Positions 1 through 10,943 of a stretch of DNA of 64,000 nucleotides are shown here, piece after piece. Position 1 is the first letter of the stretch. Every line of letters begins with the position of its first letter. A model generated the notes under the pieces. That model worked only from the letters and a program-made list of their open reading frames with translations, was not told where the DNA came from and did not search any database. Source of the DNA: Pseudoscleropodium purum (Eukaryota; Streptophyta; Bryopsida; Hypnales; Brachytheciaceae); assembly GCA_963969395.1 (NCBI GenBank), contig OZ017804.1, positions 5,766,001 to 5,830,000 of the forward strand, written 5' to 3'. Both the position numbers and the translations under genes were made by a program.

Positions 1-173
1 GACATGGAGTAGGTGTGACAGGTTATTGTACTCTGCTTTGACCTGTCAGAATCTTGGGAAGATGTTCTGGCTGGTAAGGTGAGGGATGAATGACGAAAAT
101 TTGTTGGCGATTGTTGGCCAGAGTTTGGTTATTTTCGAATTTTGATCACTGAACTCTGCTCATTTTTTGACAG
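1..173 (+). other. Partial intron upstream of first visible SDIR1-like exon
   Basis: No coding sequence recognised. It ends in a pyrimidine-rich stretch and a CAG acceptor at 171-173, just before the exon encoding GHRFHGTGRPFNANPMAF. It is therefore read as the end of an intron whose 5' exon is outside the window. Confidence 0.6.
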
Positions 174-3056
174 GTTGGACATAGATTTCATGGCACGGGG
201 CGTCCATTTAATGCTAATCCTATGGCATTCCTTATCATTGGTATGTGAGAACGTCCAGCTTAATGAACAAATAGTCTAGTATTAAGGCTAAACTAGACAG
301 TAAATGCATATAAAACTCCAGTGTTTAATTGCAACATTGAGGTTGCATCTTATCATAGAGAGCATCTTATCATAGAGAGCATCCATTCATTTCGGGTGTT
401 CATCAAGTCTTTCCAAACCTTATGGTGGTATATTGTACTTGCAGTGGTCCTATTATTTATGATACTCAATTCTTACACGTCTCAAAATGCACTGGTGCGT
501 CTCTCTTCCCTTATAAACTAGTGAGACCAGTCTTGATTTTAAAAATATTTGCTTAAGCTCTTCTTGTCCATTTTCGAGACGATAATGACTAAGTTATGCT
601 CTGCTTTCCAGGATTAATGGAGAGCTTCTGATTGAAGGTCTTAGTTCTGTTTCATCGCATATCATAGGTGAATAATTTATAGAAATGCCATCATGAACCT
701 AACATACCTTTTGATGTGTTTTTTGCAGCTTTGGGTGGGAATGGGTGTTTTTTTTCTGGCGTCCAGCCTACGTATGTACGCGATTTGTCAACAACTTCAA
801 GCTCAGGCGCAGGCGGCTGCTGCTGCGACTGCAGGTGGATTATTGAGCCACGCAGAGCTGCGCCTACGAATGCCTTCCTCTCTAACTTTTGCTACTAGAG
901 CCCGACTCCACGGCTTGCGTTTGCAGCTTGCCCTACTTGACAGGGAATTTGATGACCTAGGTGATTCACATTTCTGATTATGGTCTAAACAGGGACGACT
1001 TAGTCTGCTACACGAATCTCAAGCCTGTTAATGTTTATGAAGAGTGTTTTTCCTATGCTGTGAGACGTATGTTACATAATAACTCTCTACACAGGACAGA
1101 AATGGGTCCAAACTCGACGATAAACGCTGTTATCATAGGGACTGTTCTTTGTCCATCAAATGTTTTAGATCTCGTTATCTGAACAATGCAGTTTGTGCCA
1201 ATTGCAGATTACGATGCTTTGAGAGCATTAGATGCAGACAACCCCCCTGGCGTCACCGCCATGAGTGATACAGATATCAGCAGATTACCTGTTCGTATGT
1301 ACAAAGGATCTAGTCACACTCCAGTTCCTGAGTCACGACCTAGGTCAGTTGGGCAGTTTCATTCCACATTGCATATTTATGTAATTCATGGATATGTCAT
1401 TTCAGGTTTTTAGACTTGCCAATATCATTATGTGTTCTAATGCCTGTGGAATTGCTTTATACCCTTCCAGCAGTGGCGTTGAACTTCCTTCAGAAGAGAT
1501 CGAAGTGAATGTTGTCGACTCAATCTCGGTATGAACTTAGGATCTGGCCCTTATTTCATGCTCAATTCGTTGTTTGAATCCAACAACTCGGTCGAGTTGC
1601 TCTCCATGGTTGAGAGTGGGAATCCAGCCCTTGATGCATGACTCCTTAGACTCCTTTCTGTAGCGTGCCAGCAAACTCAGCAGAGTTATACAAATATATA
1701 TCCATCGACAACCTAGCTTGTCGACTACTGTTACCTTATTGTTGTAGCTCATACACTTTTAAAATCAATGAACCTGCGATTTGTAGAACTAAAAGCCAGA
1801 AAAAGAAAGACGGGAAGCGTACAAGAGACTTGTTGGCACTTACGTAAGAAATCTTGAAATATACAGGAGAAGAGACTGGTTGAACTAGAGGCCGGGAAGC
1901 AGACAAACATGGTGGATCCGGAGGAGGAGTTGACCTGCAGCGTGTGCTTGGAGCAAGTGCTGGATGGTGAAATGGTTCGAACGCTTCCCTGCCTACACCA
2001 GGTACGTTCGGGTGACTCGCAATTATTGGATTCTCCCGAAACTCCATTATTGACATTGGAAGTTCTGGTGACTCGCAACATAATTCAAGATGGTCCCAAC
2101 AGGGTATATTTCGTTAATCCGGTGTGATGGGTACAAGCTCATCATTCTGGCAATAACGATGATGATAATAGAGGAAGTTTGAGATATAGCGCTCAATTGA
2201 TTTGTGTGGAACGATATTCCATCATTTTGTCGAAGTTCACAGACTGTGAGGTTTAAACCTAAAATCTGTACTAGTCTTAGTTTGTGGCCTGAAATCAGAC
2301 CAATGTGAAGATATATGTCACAATTTTGGCTTGTGGAATATCGCTAATTTAACGAAATTGACGTTACCGAGCGATGAGTAGTGAAGGGGGCGTCAGAACA
2401 ACACTCTAATGACGCTGCGTGGGGGAGCAAATAGACTTCTATTAACCCTGTAAGGACGGGCCGGTCTCCACTGAAATCATCATTTTCTAATACCGTGGGA
2501 ATCAATCGCTTAAAAAAAAGGAGAAGTATTCATTGGAAGTCAAACTACTGTAGAAGAAGTTCCCTTTTCACAACAATACATAGAGGATGAATAGTTGCAT
2601 TCTGTTCTGTATAGAGGAATTCTCCTTCATCCATCGGACACTGAGTGTCCGCGGCGGCCTTACAGGGTTAAGTTAGCACTCGTGCATGTTCACAATTTGA
2701 CAGTCATGTGGATTTTGTCCATTCAGATCGACCTTTACACAACATGAAAATTCTGGGTATATGCACGGAATTACAATTACAGTGTCTCTTGAGAGTGGGT
2801 TTTTTATAATTGTGACCAAGGTATATGTTATGTGGGTAGTGACCGATCGACTGCCATATATTAACAACTTCATTAACAACTTCGCGTTGCATTGCATGGT
2901 GGATGCGCATGGCAGTTCCATTCGGCGTGCATCGACCAGTGGCTTCGGCAGCAGGGCACTTGCCCTGTGTGCAAGTTCAAGCTGAGTGGACCGGAGACTC
3001 CGCCACCTCCGGGGAGCAGCGGCAGTGCCTCGGCAGCAAGCGCTTTCAGGGTCTAA
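174..3056 (+). CDS. SDIR1: SDIR1-like membrane-anchored RING-H2 E3 ubiquitin ligase (5' partial)
   Basis: Seven exons fit GT-AG rules and keep one frame: 174-240, 445-494, 729-960, 1208-1343, 1471-1528, 1867-2001, 2916-3056 (stop TAA). About 272 residues are visible and the first exon(s) lie upstream of the window. Order of parts: a hydrophobic segment (NPMAFLIIVVLLFMILNSY), a second one (LWVGMGVFFLASSLRMYA), a conserved block ARLHGLRLQLALLDREFDDL, a variable acidic/Ser linker, then a C-terminal RING-H2. The RING reads CSVC...LPC-LH..FH..C...CPVC, the complete C3H2C3 metal ligand set, split by the 914-nt last intron between LHQ and FH. Seen: strong collinearity with Arabidopsis SDIR1 through both membrane segments, the LALLDREFDDL block and the RING. 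Known of the family: ER-membrane E3 ligase acting positively in abscisic-acid and salt/drought signalling. The tail after the RING is Pro/Ser/Ala-rich and unlike Arabidopsis. Function in this plant is inferred from homology. Confidence 0.93.
345..378 (+). repeat. 17-bp tandem duplication in an SDIR1-like intron
   Basis: The unit GCATCTTATCATAGAGA occurs twice head-to-tail (345-361 and 362-378), followed by a partial third (GCATC). It lies inside the intron between exons 174-240 and 445-494 and has no obvious functional consequence. It looks like a replication-slippage product. Confidence 0.85.
2446..2667. mobile_element. Small non-autonomous TTAA-flanked element in the last SDIR1-like intron
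   Basis: A 222-bp insertion, with no coding capacity, inside the last intron (2002-2915). It is bounded by TTAA at 2442-2445 and 2668-2671. The termini are inverted: CCCTGTAAGG at the left and its exact complement at the right. A diverged reverse-orientation sibling lies at 4286-4499; both contain the motif AAGTATTCATTGGAAGTCAA (allowing mismatches). TTAA target plus CCCT ends is the pattern expected of piggyBac-type elements; class assignment is inference. It is more GC-rich than its sibling and carries GTCCG-type motifs near the right end. Confidence 0.75.
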
Positions 3057-3412
3057 TGAACATTCATTCATTCATTCTCTAGCTAGGGTCTCATGCAGCT
3101 TCCCCCAAACTGGGAGCTCGGTCCTTTTTTTGCCAGAGAGAGAGTCGTGATTGTTGTGGTAGCTACTGCCTGCACTTATTGTGAGATGGGGGAGCTACAG
3201 ACGGTAGAAGTAGAGCACATTTGAGCAGTGAGGTGGAGAGATTGCGGCGTGAGTTGTGAGCTTCACGGAAGGAGTGAGGCGAGGGAGGCATGGTAGAGGC
3301 ATTAGAGATGGACGCTCATTGTAAAGTACTCCGTATTTAATAGGCCCTCAAGTAGAGGGGCAAGTTTGTTTGTACTGTATCGGAGCTGAGAAATAAATAA
3401 TCCAGTTACCGG
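3057..3412 (+). other. 3' untranslated region of the SDIR1-like gene
   Basis: Between the stop codon and the Harbinger-type MITE the sequence has gene-like base composition, no long ORF, an ATTC microsatellite right after the stop, and an AATAAA at 3392-3397 suitable as a polyadenylation signal. The exact cleavage site is not visible. Confidence 0.5.
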
Positions 3413-3416
3413 GTAA

Positions 3417-3798
3417 GAGCATCCTCAATCCGCCCTCTGTAAGAGCGGTGCAACGGTAAGTTCTTCGTGGAAAGCAACAAAAACCTGTCCCAATGCTATT
3501 GGCACCTCTTACGTTTTTTCCACACACTCGGCACTGGCAAAAATCGGTTCCTTGTTGTGTCCTCCAAACTCCTTTGCATGATCATGATTCAGTTTGATTG
3601 AGTCTTGAAGGATGCAAAGATAGGGATGAAGTTTGTCAGTAAAGCACCCTTTCCACTTCCTGCATTCTTTAGGGTTTCAAGTATTGTCATTGGGTTGGGG
3701 TGCTTGCGGCAAGAAAAGACAATGAAAAAAGTGGACATGAGTGGACACTGCATGTAGTGTTGCAGTGCTTATTTATCAGTGGAACATTGAGGATGCTC
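3417..3798. mobile_element. PIF/Harbinger-type MITE
   Basis: A 382-bp non-coding element with perfect 13-bp terminal inverted repeats GAGCATCCTCAAT / ATTGAGGATGCTC and a 3-bp target duplication TAA (3414-3416 and 3799-3801). A terminus beginning GAGCATC and a TWA duplication are typical of plant PIF/Harbinger MITEs. It sits about 20 bp past the polyadenylation signal of the SDIR1-like gene, so it may provide alternative 3' ends. Confidence 0.8.
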
Positions 3799-4285
3799 TA
3801 AGGTAAGAGGTCCTAAAATTGACTAGGCTCTACAAACATCTACAAACATCCTTAGTAGACTAGTACCTATTTGTAATAGCTTAAGCATTTCAATATGGGA
3901 AATATGGGAAATTCATTGAGAACTTGAGGTCAATGTGTGCAAACATAAGGATAAAGAAGAATGCAAAAAAAAAAAAAAAAAATTTCTATGAATGAATATT
4001 TTATTCAATATAAATGTGAATTTTTCATTTGAAACTCATGTTGGTCTCATAGACTCATCTATTATGGTTAACTTTAGCACTTCTCTCTAAATAAAGAGGG
4101 AAGAGAGATGAATGGATGAAGAGGTACAAATAAAGAATCTTTTTCAATGAATAGTCTATCCAATTGATGTTCACTATAAGTTAGGCCTATAAAGCCATTA
4201 TGAAATATTAGAAAGATTGTTTGAAATAGGTACCTTGATCGTACATTTTTCTTTCTTCACTAGTCCATCATTTTTCTTTCTTTAA

Positions 4286-4499
4286 CCTTGTAATGCACTT
4301 AGTGTCCAATGGCTGCCAAAGAATTCATTTGTATAGGACAAAAGTGCAACTATTCATCTTCAAAAATTTTGTTGTGAAAAGATAACGTCTTCTATAGTAG
4401 TTTGACTTCCAATGAATACTTTTCCATTTTTTTAAGTGACTAATTCCCATAGTATTAGAAAATGATGATTTGAATGGAAACAAGCTTGTCCTTTCAAGG
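4286..4499. mobile_element. Second copy of the small TTAA-flanked element (inverted)
   Basis: A 214-bp non-coding element bounded by TTAA at 4282-4285 and 4500-4503. Its ends are CCTTGTAATG and, on the other strand, CCTTGAAAGG. It aligns over its whole length, in reverse complement, with the element at 2446-2667 in the SDIR1-like intron. It is more AT-rich and more diverged, so it is probably the older copy or has lost methylated CpGs. Confidence 0.75.
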
Positions 4500-4503
4500 T
4501 TAA

Positions 4504-5028
4504 AAATTTATTGAATTTTTTTCCAAAGAACACAACTTCTCCAAAAATGATATCAGCTCTTAAAAGGTATGCTTTAGGGATCTTCTATCTTGGAAGCCTT
4601 GGAAAGATGTGGTAGACAATTTTGTATCCTTTAGATGGTCATCTAGGTCTTGTGCCACATTAAAAAATGAATAATTTTTATTTGATTGTATGTTACATCT
4701 AGAATTTTATTGATGCTATATGTACATCATCCAATCAAATTTAAAACATTTTAATTGTTTTTTGATTTCATCATATAGGATAGTTTATCTAAAAGATGGA
4801 ATACATACTATCTTATGTATTTTGAGCTTTTTTCTTTGAATTGATTTTGACATTCAAAACAGTTTCTTTTGCTTTTTGAGCAAAACTCACAAAATGAAGT
4901 TTCTTGAAGTGTAGTTTCTACTCTACTTTGAAATTTTGAAAAATTCCTTAAAATAACCATTTTACTGAACTTTGAAGTTGAGTATTTAGAACCACATTTA
5001 CAACTATGTTTTACACTTTTACACTATA
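4504..5028. other. AT-rich spacer, nothing recognised
   Basis: No open reading frame with recognisable similarity, no terminal repeats and no RNA gene seen. The same holds for the shorter stretch 3802-4281, apart from an 18-A run near 3965-3982. Confidence 0.5.
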
Positions 5029-5036
5029 ATAGAAAG

Positions 5037-5273
5037 CAGGGTTGACAAATCAGTATGTCCGCCCCAAAATAGCGTTCGTAACCCGGACGTCCGGATGTCC
5101 GTCCTCACGGACGCCAACGGACGCAGTGTCCCTCTCGCCGTCAGAAGGTGGATGGGCGGGGCGGGGCGGACGGGGCGGGGCGGACAGGACGGCGTCCGCG
5201 AATGTCAGCGGACGCTGCGGACACAGCGTCCGCGTTTGAACGTCCCAGACATCCAACTGTCCTATCAACCCTA
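5037..5273. mobile_element. hAT-type MITE, GC-rich
   Basis: A 237-bp element with inverted ends CAGGGTTGAC / (other strand) TAGGGTTGAT and a perfect 8-bp target duplication ATAGAAAG at 5029-5036 and 5274-5281. An 8-bp duplication and C/TAGGG ends are diagnostic of hAT elements. The interior is strikingly GC-rich and packed with GGACG/CGTCC motifs in both orientations, plus a GGGGCGGGGCGGAC run. This contrasts with the AT-rich flanks. The clustered short motifs resemble sub-terminal transposase-binding repeats (inference). Confidence 0.88.
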
Positions 5274-5281
5274 ATAGAAAG

Positions 5282-6515
5282 AATGAATGTAATGTATTGG
5301 TTTAACATAGCATCAATCCTTCTTTTGTGACCAATTTGATGGAATTGAGGGAAATAGTATATATTTGTGCTAGGATATAAAATAAGCATTTAATTAAATT
5401 TAAAAGGATTTAGGTGTCACAATGTTAATAGATGAATGAATGCTTAAATATAGAATTAGAAATGAATGATAGTAGAGATATTGAGTTGGAAGATGGATGA
5501 TTGTAGATATTTTTGCTCTAGTAGAATACAGGTGATTTTGAATTTTCAATCAATTGTGCTCTTTAGACAACATATAGTTCTTATGTCATTTATATTACAT
5601 GCATTAGTAATTGGCATAGTGGTCATTGTCATAGGATCTTGAAAGAGTAGACTCATAATGTATGTCAATTCTTTCTTTAATTCTCCCTTTAAGTGATTAC
5701 CATCTTGGAACTTTCTCAAAATGAAAATAAGTAGGTTGGTGCAAATTGAAGTGGATTGAACCAAGCTCTCTAAGGTAACAAGATTCCACACGTCACTCAA
5801 GAATTCCACCTTAATTTTGCATTCTTTCTATCCTAAGGTTCACCTTCAAATTTAGATTCCAAATTCGGTAGTGCCTCCAATACTTTCATTCTTGCATGAT
5901 TGCAGTTTCCAAATATTGACAATGATTTTCTTCTATCTATGAGTTGCTGAATCAATGTTCCCTATGATTTCTCATTTTGAAGATAGCAAACGTTGTTTCA
6001 AGAGCTTTTTGATAACATTATAGTAAAAATATCCACTATGTTTCTTACAAAAGATTCCTTCTTTATATCAACATCATAAGGCACTAGAATGAAGGACATT
6101 TTATGAAACATGAATCATTTTTTTAAAATTGGTTGTTGTGACCAAAAGAGAGGAGGAATTGCATGTGAAGCAACTATTTTTGTTGTATATTTTAATGAAA
6201 GGAAGTTTGAGTAAAGTGCTCATTGTAAAATAGTTATTATTATCATTTTTTTCTTTAATTAAATTTATATGATGTTGTAAAGAGTTTCTTGAAACTGCCC
6301 AATTTTACTAAAAAGTCTTACCATTCAATTTTAGACCACACTTTTCTTCATTTTGTTAGAAGTTCTAGGTGGTGCCATGAAAATGAATACATAATATTAG
6401 TAATGAGGAAAATTGGAAAAATATGAAGTGGGTGCATTTCAAATTATGTTATTGATGCTCTTCTTCTTTTGTAATGCTTCAGATTGAAAAAGAAAGAGAG
6501 ATTTGTTGCTGAAAC
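5282..6515. other. AT-rich spacer and presumed promoter of the CFAP144-like gene
   Basis: No coding sequence recognised. The last ~100 bp before the start codon at 6516 are somewhat purine-rich and probably contain the 5'UTR. No clear TATA element can be assigned. Confidence 0.4.
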
Positions 6516-8597
6516 ATGGCTCCTAAGACACCTCCCCAAATCCCATCTCAACCTACAACACCCAAAAAAGAGTATCGGAAGAAAACTCCTTTGGACCCTA
6601 TCTCTACCAACAAAATTTGGGCAAATGAGTGCAATAAGACAGAGCGCATGAATCGCATGATTGGCCCCTTCCAACTTGATGTCAGAAAGCGTGAGTCTTT
6701 ATTTTCTTTATTCATTGTAATGTTGGAAGTTTGAATTTGCTTCAAAAATCAATGATTCTATGTTGAGAGCAATGTTGATTGTGCATCCTATTTCAATGTT
6801 TTAACATTGTAATTGGATGTAACTTTATTTATCTACAAGAAGTGGTGGAGCACCATTATTTTCATTCTTGAACACAAAATATTAAGATCTAAAGATGTTT
6901 GAGCATTTTGAAAACCCTAATTATTCCTTGAATTAGTAGTTGGGCCCAAGGTGTTTGCATCTCCTATCAAAAATATTATGAGCTTTGTCCATTTAATAAG
7001 TAGATCTTGGATGATTATAAAATGTTATCTTATATAGTGCTAATGTAGGCTTAGTAGTTTTGTAGTCATAGTGAGACAATTATAGTTTTTGTTTGTTTTG
7101 GATGCAAAGTGCTTGAGGTTCTTAGAATTAGTGTCAATTAATGACCCTTTTACAAGAATTGCAACCATACCTAGTTGTCTTTTAGAATATATAAAGTAAC
7201 ATGAATATATGGACATTCACAAAGTAAAAAGTCGCTTGGAGTTTCAAGTAATCTAGTACAACTAATATGAAAACGCAATTTAGTACATGTATTTCACTTG
7301 AATTTTTTTTTATTGATGATGAGGTTCTATTGACATTTCTTGCAGTGATAATCCTTACAGAGAAACCCAACTATATAACCCCAGATGTAAAAGGCAAGTT
7401 TGCAATTATTTTTCTTTGAAGTTTCAATTAATATTTATATTGCTTATAACCACTAATTGGAAGGCATACCATACACAAAGAAAGGCCAAGGAATAAAAGT
7501 ATTTAGAACAAGATACTAAACATTAGAGAATGGCAAGGGAGATTGAGGAATATATTTTGGGATTTTTGTCATTGGAGCATGCTTTGGGATTTGTATGTAA
7601 TAGGTGCAAGATGATACACAATACCAAAGGATATTAAATGGCAATTCTAAGGCAACTTTTTTTTTAATTATTGTTTATGTCATTTGGATTAGATTTTGAT
7701 ATGAGTGGTGAAGTTTGCTTTATTGTAGCATGGTATTATCCTAATGCTCTAAAACCATGAGACATTCTACCATGATCTTGATGGAAATGGGAAGTCTTCA
7801 ACCAACACCTTTTTGTTTTTACAAAGTCAAGGTCTATAAATTGGAGAGCATAGAATTTCTTTAGATACTAAACAAATGATGAAAAATTTTAAAAATTGAA
7901 GCTTGGACACATTTATAGGGGGCAGTAACAATGAAAGAGTATGCGGAGGCAATTAAGTTGATGGAGAAGGTGGACCCAATCAAACAAAGAGATAGGATAC
8001 CACCAGAGAAGTACAATTTGCCATTAACTGTTGCCCAAGATTACGGTTGGTATAGCAAGCCATTGGTAAGTTTCGTCACGATCAAGCTTATCCAAAATTG
8101 TCTTCTATATGGTTCATAACTCCACATATTGAAAGGATGTTCTATATTAAAGGAGTTTTTGTGAATTTGAAAAAAACTTTCTTCAAGTTTTTAAATTTTT
8201 TTCACATTGTGGTACTCAAACTTATTTGAAGAATTTAGGCTCCAAAATTCATCAAATGATAATGCATGGCACAATTTTTTTCTTGCTCATTTGAATTTCT
8301 CCCAAATATTCCTTGTTTTCATTCTAAGTGGTCATTCTATAATTAGAAATTTAGGACACAAATTTTTAAACATTGCAAACTCTTGATGTTTTGTATGGTT
8401 TTCAGACTAAGACACATCCATTATTCACGTACCCAAAAAACATGTGCGAAATCACAAAATATGCAAATTGTTACTATAGGAGTCAAGGAAGGAATCCATT
8501 TCAAAGAAAAGAGCCCATCACAAAAGAAGGCAAAGAAGACAAAGGCAAGAGTAAAGAAGGTGAAGGTAAATCTAAAACTCCTCTTGCAAAGAAGTAA
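6516..8597 (+). CDS. CFAP144: CFAP144/FAM183-like axonemal protein
   Basis: Four exons: 6516-6690, 7346-7393, 7926-8065, 8406-8597 (stop TAA), giving 184 aa. Donors are GTGAGT, GCAAGT (a GC-AG intron with perfect AG|GCAAGT context) and GTAAGT; phases join without stops. The protein starts MAPKTPPQIPSQ, has a KPNYITPDVK block, then the family's signature stretch AQDYGWYSKPL (animal FAM183: QEIGWDSEPLV). Next comes an FTYPKNMCEITKYANCYY segment matching the family's C-terminal FRVYKDITLYKAKMW region, and finally a Lys/Gly/Glu-rich tail. Known of the family: a small cilia- and flagella-associated protein of axonemal microtubules, present in Chlamydomonas and animals and lost in plants without motile sperm. 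Inferred role: a component of the sperm flagellum, expressed in antheridia. The first ATG of the open exon was chosen as start. Confidence 0.8.
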
Positions 8598-10768
8598 CCC
8601 TGTAACGTCTTTAATTCGGTGTGGTGGTGGACATGAAAACTTGACATTTTGTATACAATTTAATTTTCCTTTTTTAAAAATTTTTTTAGACACAAGTAAA
8701 AAAAACATATGATCACAACACAAGATTGAATTGGAGTTTAATCTACACTAGATAAAGTGACAATATTGCCTTGATTAGAGAAATAAAATGCCACACTATG
8801 CAAGTGGTTTTTTATTTTATTTATTTAGAACAATATAAAAAGCTATATTTACTAGAATGATGAAGGTTTATTATTTCATCTATAATTATGGAAGAAAAAT
8901 ACAAACATAGATAAAAAGAAAAAAAAGGTTTATTCATGAGTCACTATAAAAAATAGTTTGTTTTTTTGTAGCATTTGGCTTAGTACTAGCTATATTGTGA
9001 CATGTAGGAAAAAATTATTTAAAAATAAAATAAAATGTAGATAATTAGTATAACATTAGAAATATCATATCACCAAAATTTGAGGCCTAAAAAAATGTAG
9101 GTCAAAAATTTTTATACAAAATATAGTGACACAATTTTTGAAGAAAATAGACACTTTGACATTTTAATTTGCAAAAACTAGGAATTCTTATTCTCAAAGA
9201 AATTAAAAATTAGAAATTTGGGAGAACTTCATTATCAAAAGATTTCACCTAAAGTATGATCTTGAAACCATCTTTAATGCTCAAAAGTATGCGCAAAAGA
9301 AGCCCTACTAGCACAATCACGTGTGGTGAACATAAAATCATTTTTTTTTATTTAAGTTCCCTTTAATAGATACATGCCCACCTAGTGTAGAATATATGAC
9401 AAAAATTTCAACTTTAAATCATTAATTTTGGGTACTTCATAATACTAAAAGCAAAGTCATGAAGAATTAACTAAATTAAAATATAAAATGATTTTTGAAA
9501 AATAAAGGATCTAATTCATATCAAGTTAGACATATTCAATAAAATTCAAAGTTAATTGAGCTCATGCTTCAAAAGTTGTAGTGGATGACAGCTTTGTCAT
9601 TCTAAATGTGATACAAAAATAGTATTGGGCTTTCTTACAATCACCTTCATCCAAAAAAGCAACTCCATCCTAAGATTCTGTATCTATTTAGCAATGTATG
9701 GAGGAATGAAAAAATATTATAATAGAAAGTGGATCATGGAGTACTAGTGAGAGCACTTAAGCTTGGTACTAGAGGCATATATGGGCACCAAGTACTAGAT
9801 AGTGCTTAAGGATCAACTTTCCACTAGTGATATATTTTTAAAATATTTCATGTATTAAATTTCATCAAGATATCTTGATGAAATGTAAAGATATATGCAT
9901 TAATTAACTCTTGAAAATACTAAAATTCTTTATTTGATGCAAAATAGGCTCTTAATGACATTAGACTATTTCAAAGGACTTTACACAATATCATATATAA
10001 GGAAGGTTGATCAAAAGACTATGCAAATGATGATATTCATAGCTAAGATCTTTGAAATTATAATTTATTGGATGATATTTCTTTGATCATTTACCTTGGT
10101 TTGATTTTAAATTGTTAATGTCTATTAGCTTGCCCCCTAATATGAATTCTAGAAGGCTTGTCTGAATGGTTGTAACAACAAGCCATATGTGGGCAAAAAA
10201 AATGAATTGATTGTGTTCTATATCTACAAAGTAGGTAGTGAATTGAAATCCCAATTGAATTGTTAACTTCTAAGGTTTGAAAAGAAGCTAAATTTTTTTT
10301 TAGAATTTCCAAATCCCATCCACACAAGTCTTTTATGGACTATATAATGCTTGAGAGCATTATGGAACATAATGCAAAATCTAATAGCTCACAAATCTAA
10401 AGGTTTAGAAAGAAGGGCTATGTTGTGAGTTATAATGCTTTTCTATCCTATGAAATGGTGACAAATCTATCTTGAAAACTGAACTTCACATTATGGCTTT
10501 GATTTTGTTTCATTATCTAATAGTTTAATAAGATGTTTTCAACCACTACATTGCCCTACCTCAACATGAGCTCTACTATGAGGCATATTTTCTTTTAATC
10601 CTAAACCTCAAAAGCCTTTTGATCTAGATCCAAGATCTTATTGTCATTTGCTTGTGCATATAGTAAAAATCTTCTATTGAAATGACAATTTTATGCTCCA
10701 TAGAGAATGGTTTAATGATGCAAATCCACTTTGTGACAAAGGCATTCAACAACACTTGCTTCCACTCA
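8598..10768. other. AT-rich spacer with one dispersed repeat fragment
   Basis: No gene recognised downstream of the CFAP144-like stop. The stretch 9090-9300 is similar, in the same orientation, to 49020-49210; both contain GATCTTGAAACCATCTTTAA or its variant followed by TGCTCAAAAGT. The rest shows only homopolymer-rich AT sequence. Confidence 0.4.
9090..9300 (+). repeat. Dispersed repeat, copy 1 (other copy 49020-49210)
   Basis: Imperfect direct-orientation similarity to 49020-49210 by eye, clearest around TTGGGAGAACTTCAT and CTTGAAACCATCTTTAATG. Element type and true ends were not determined. Confidence 0.5.
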
Positions 10769-10943
10769 ATGTAAAGTACACTACTCCATTCTAGACCAAA
10801 TGAGAGCAAGCTAAGCTTATTGTGAGCTAAATTATATTAATGGTTTACATTTTAGAACTTGAATGTACACCACTAATATAATTTAGCCCACAATGGGCTT
10901 AACTTGCTCCCATTTGGTCTAAAATGGTTAGTTTGCCTTACAT
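10769..10943. repeat. Foldback (long inverted-repeat) element
   Basis: Two arms of about 75-85 bp (10769-10856 and 10870-10943) are near-complementary around a short loop. The left contains TAGACCAAATGAGAGCAAGC and the right the complement of TAGACCAAATGGGAGCAAGT. The outer ends read ATGTAA...TTACAT. No coding potential. It may be a MITE with long arms or a hairpin-RNA locus; no convincing target duplication was found. Confidence 0.7.

Noticed and set aside
5042..5268. Overlapping Gly/Arg/Pro-rich ORFs on both strands
   Set aside because: They lie entirely within the GC-rich hAT MITE; open frames are due to low stop-codon frequency in GC-rich sequence.
9730..9835. TACTAGTGAG...CCACTAGTGA, considered as a second CACTA element
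   Set aside because: The ends are not inverted in the CACTA sense, only ~100 bp apart, and no 3-bp duplication or sub-terminal repeats were seen.
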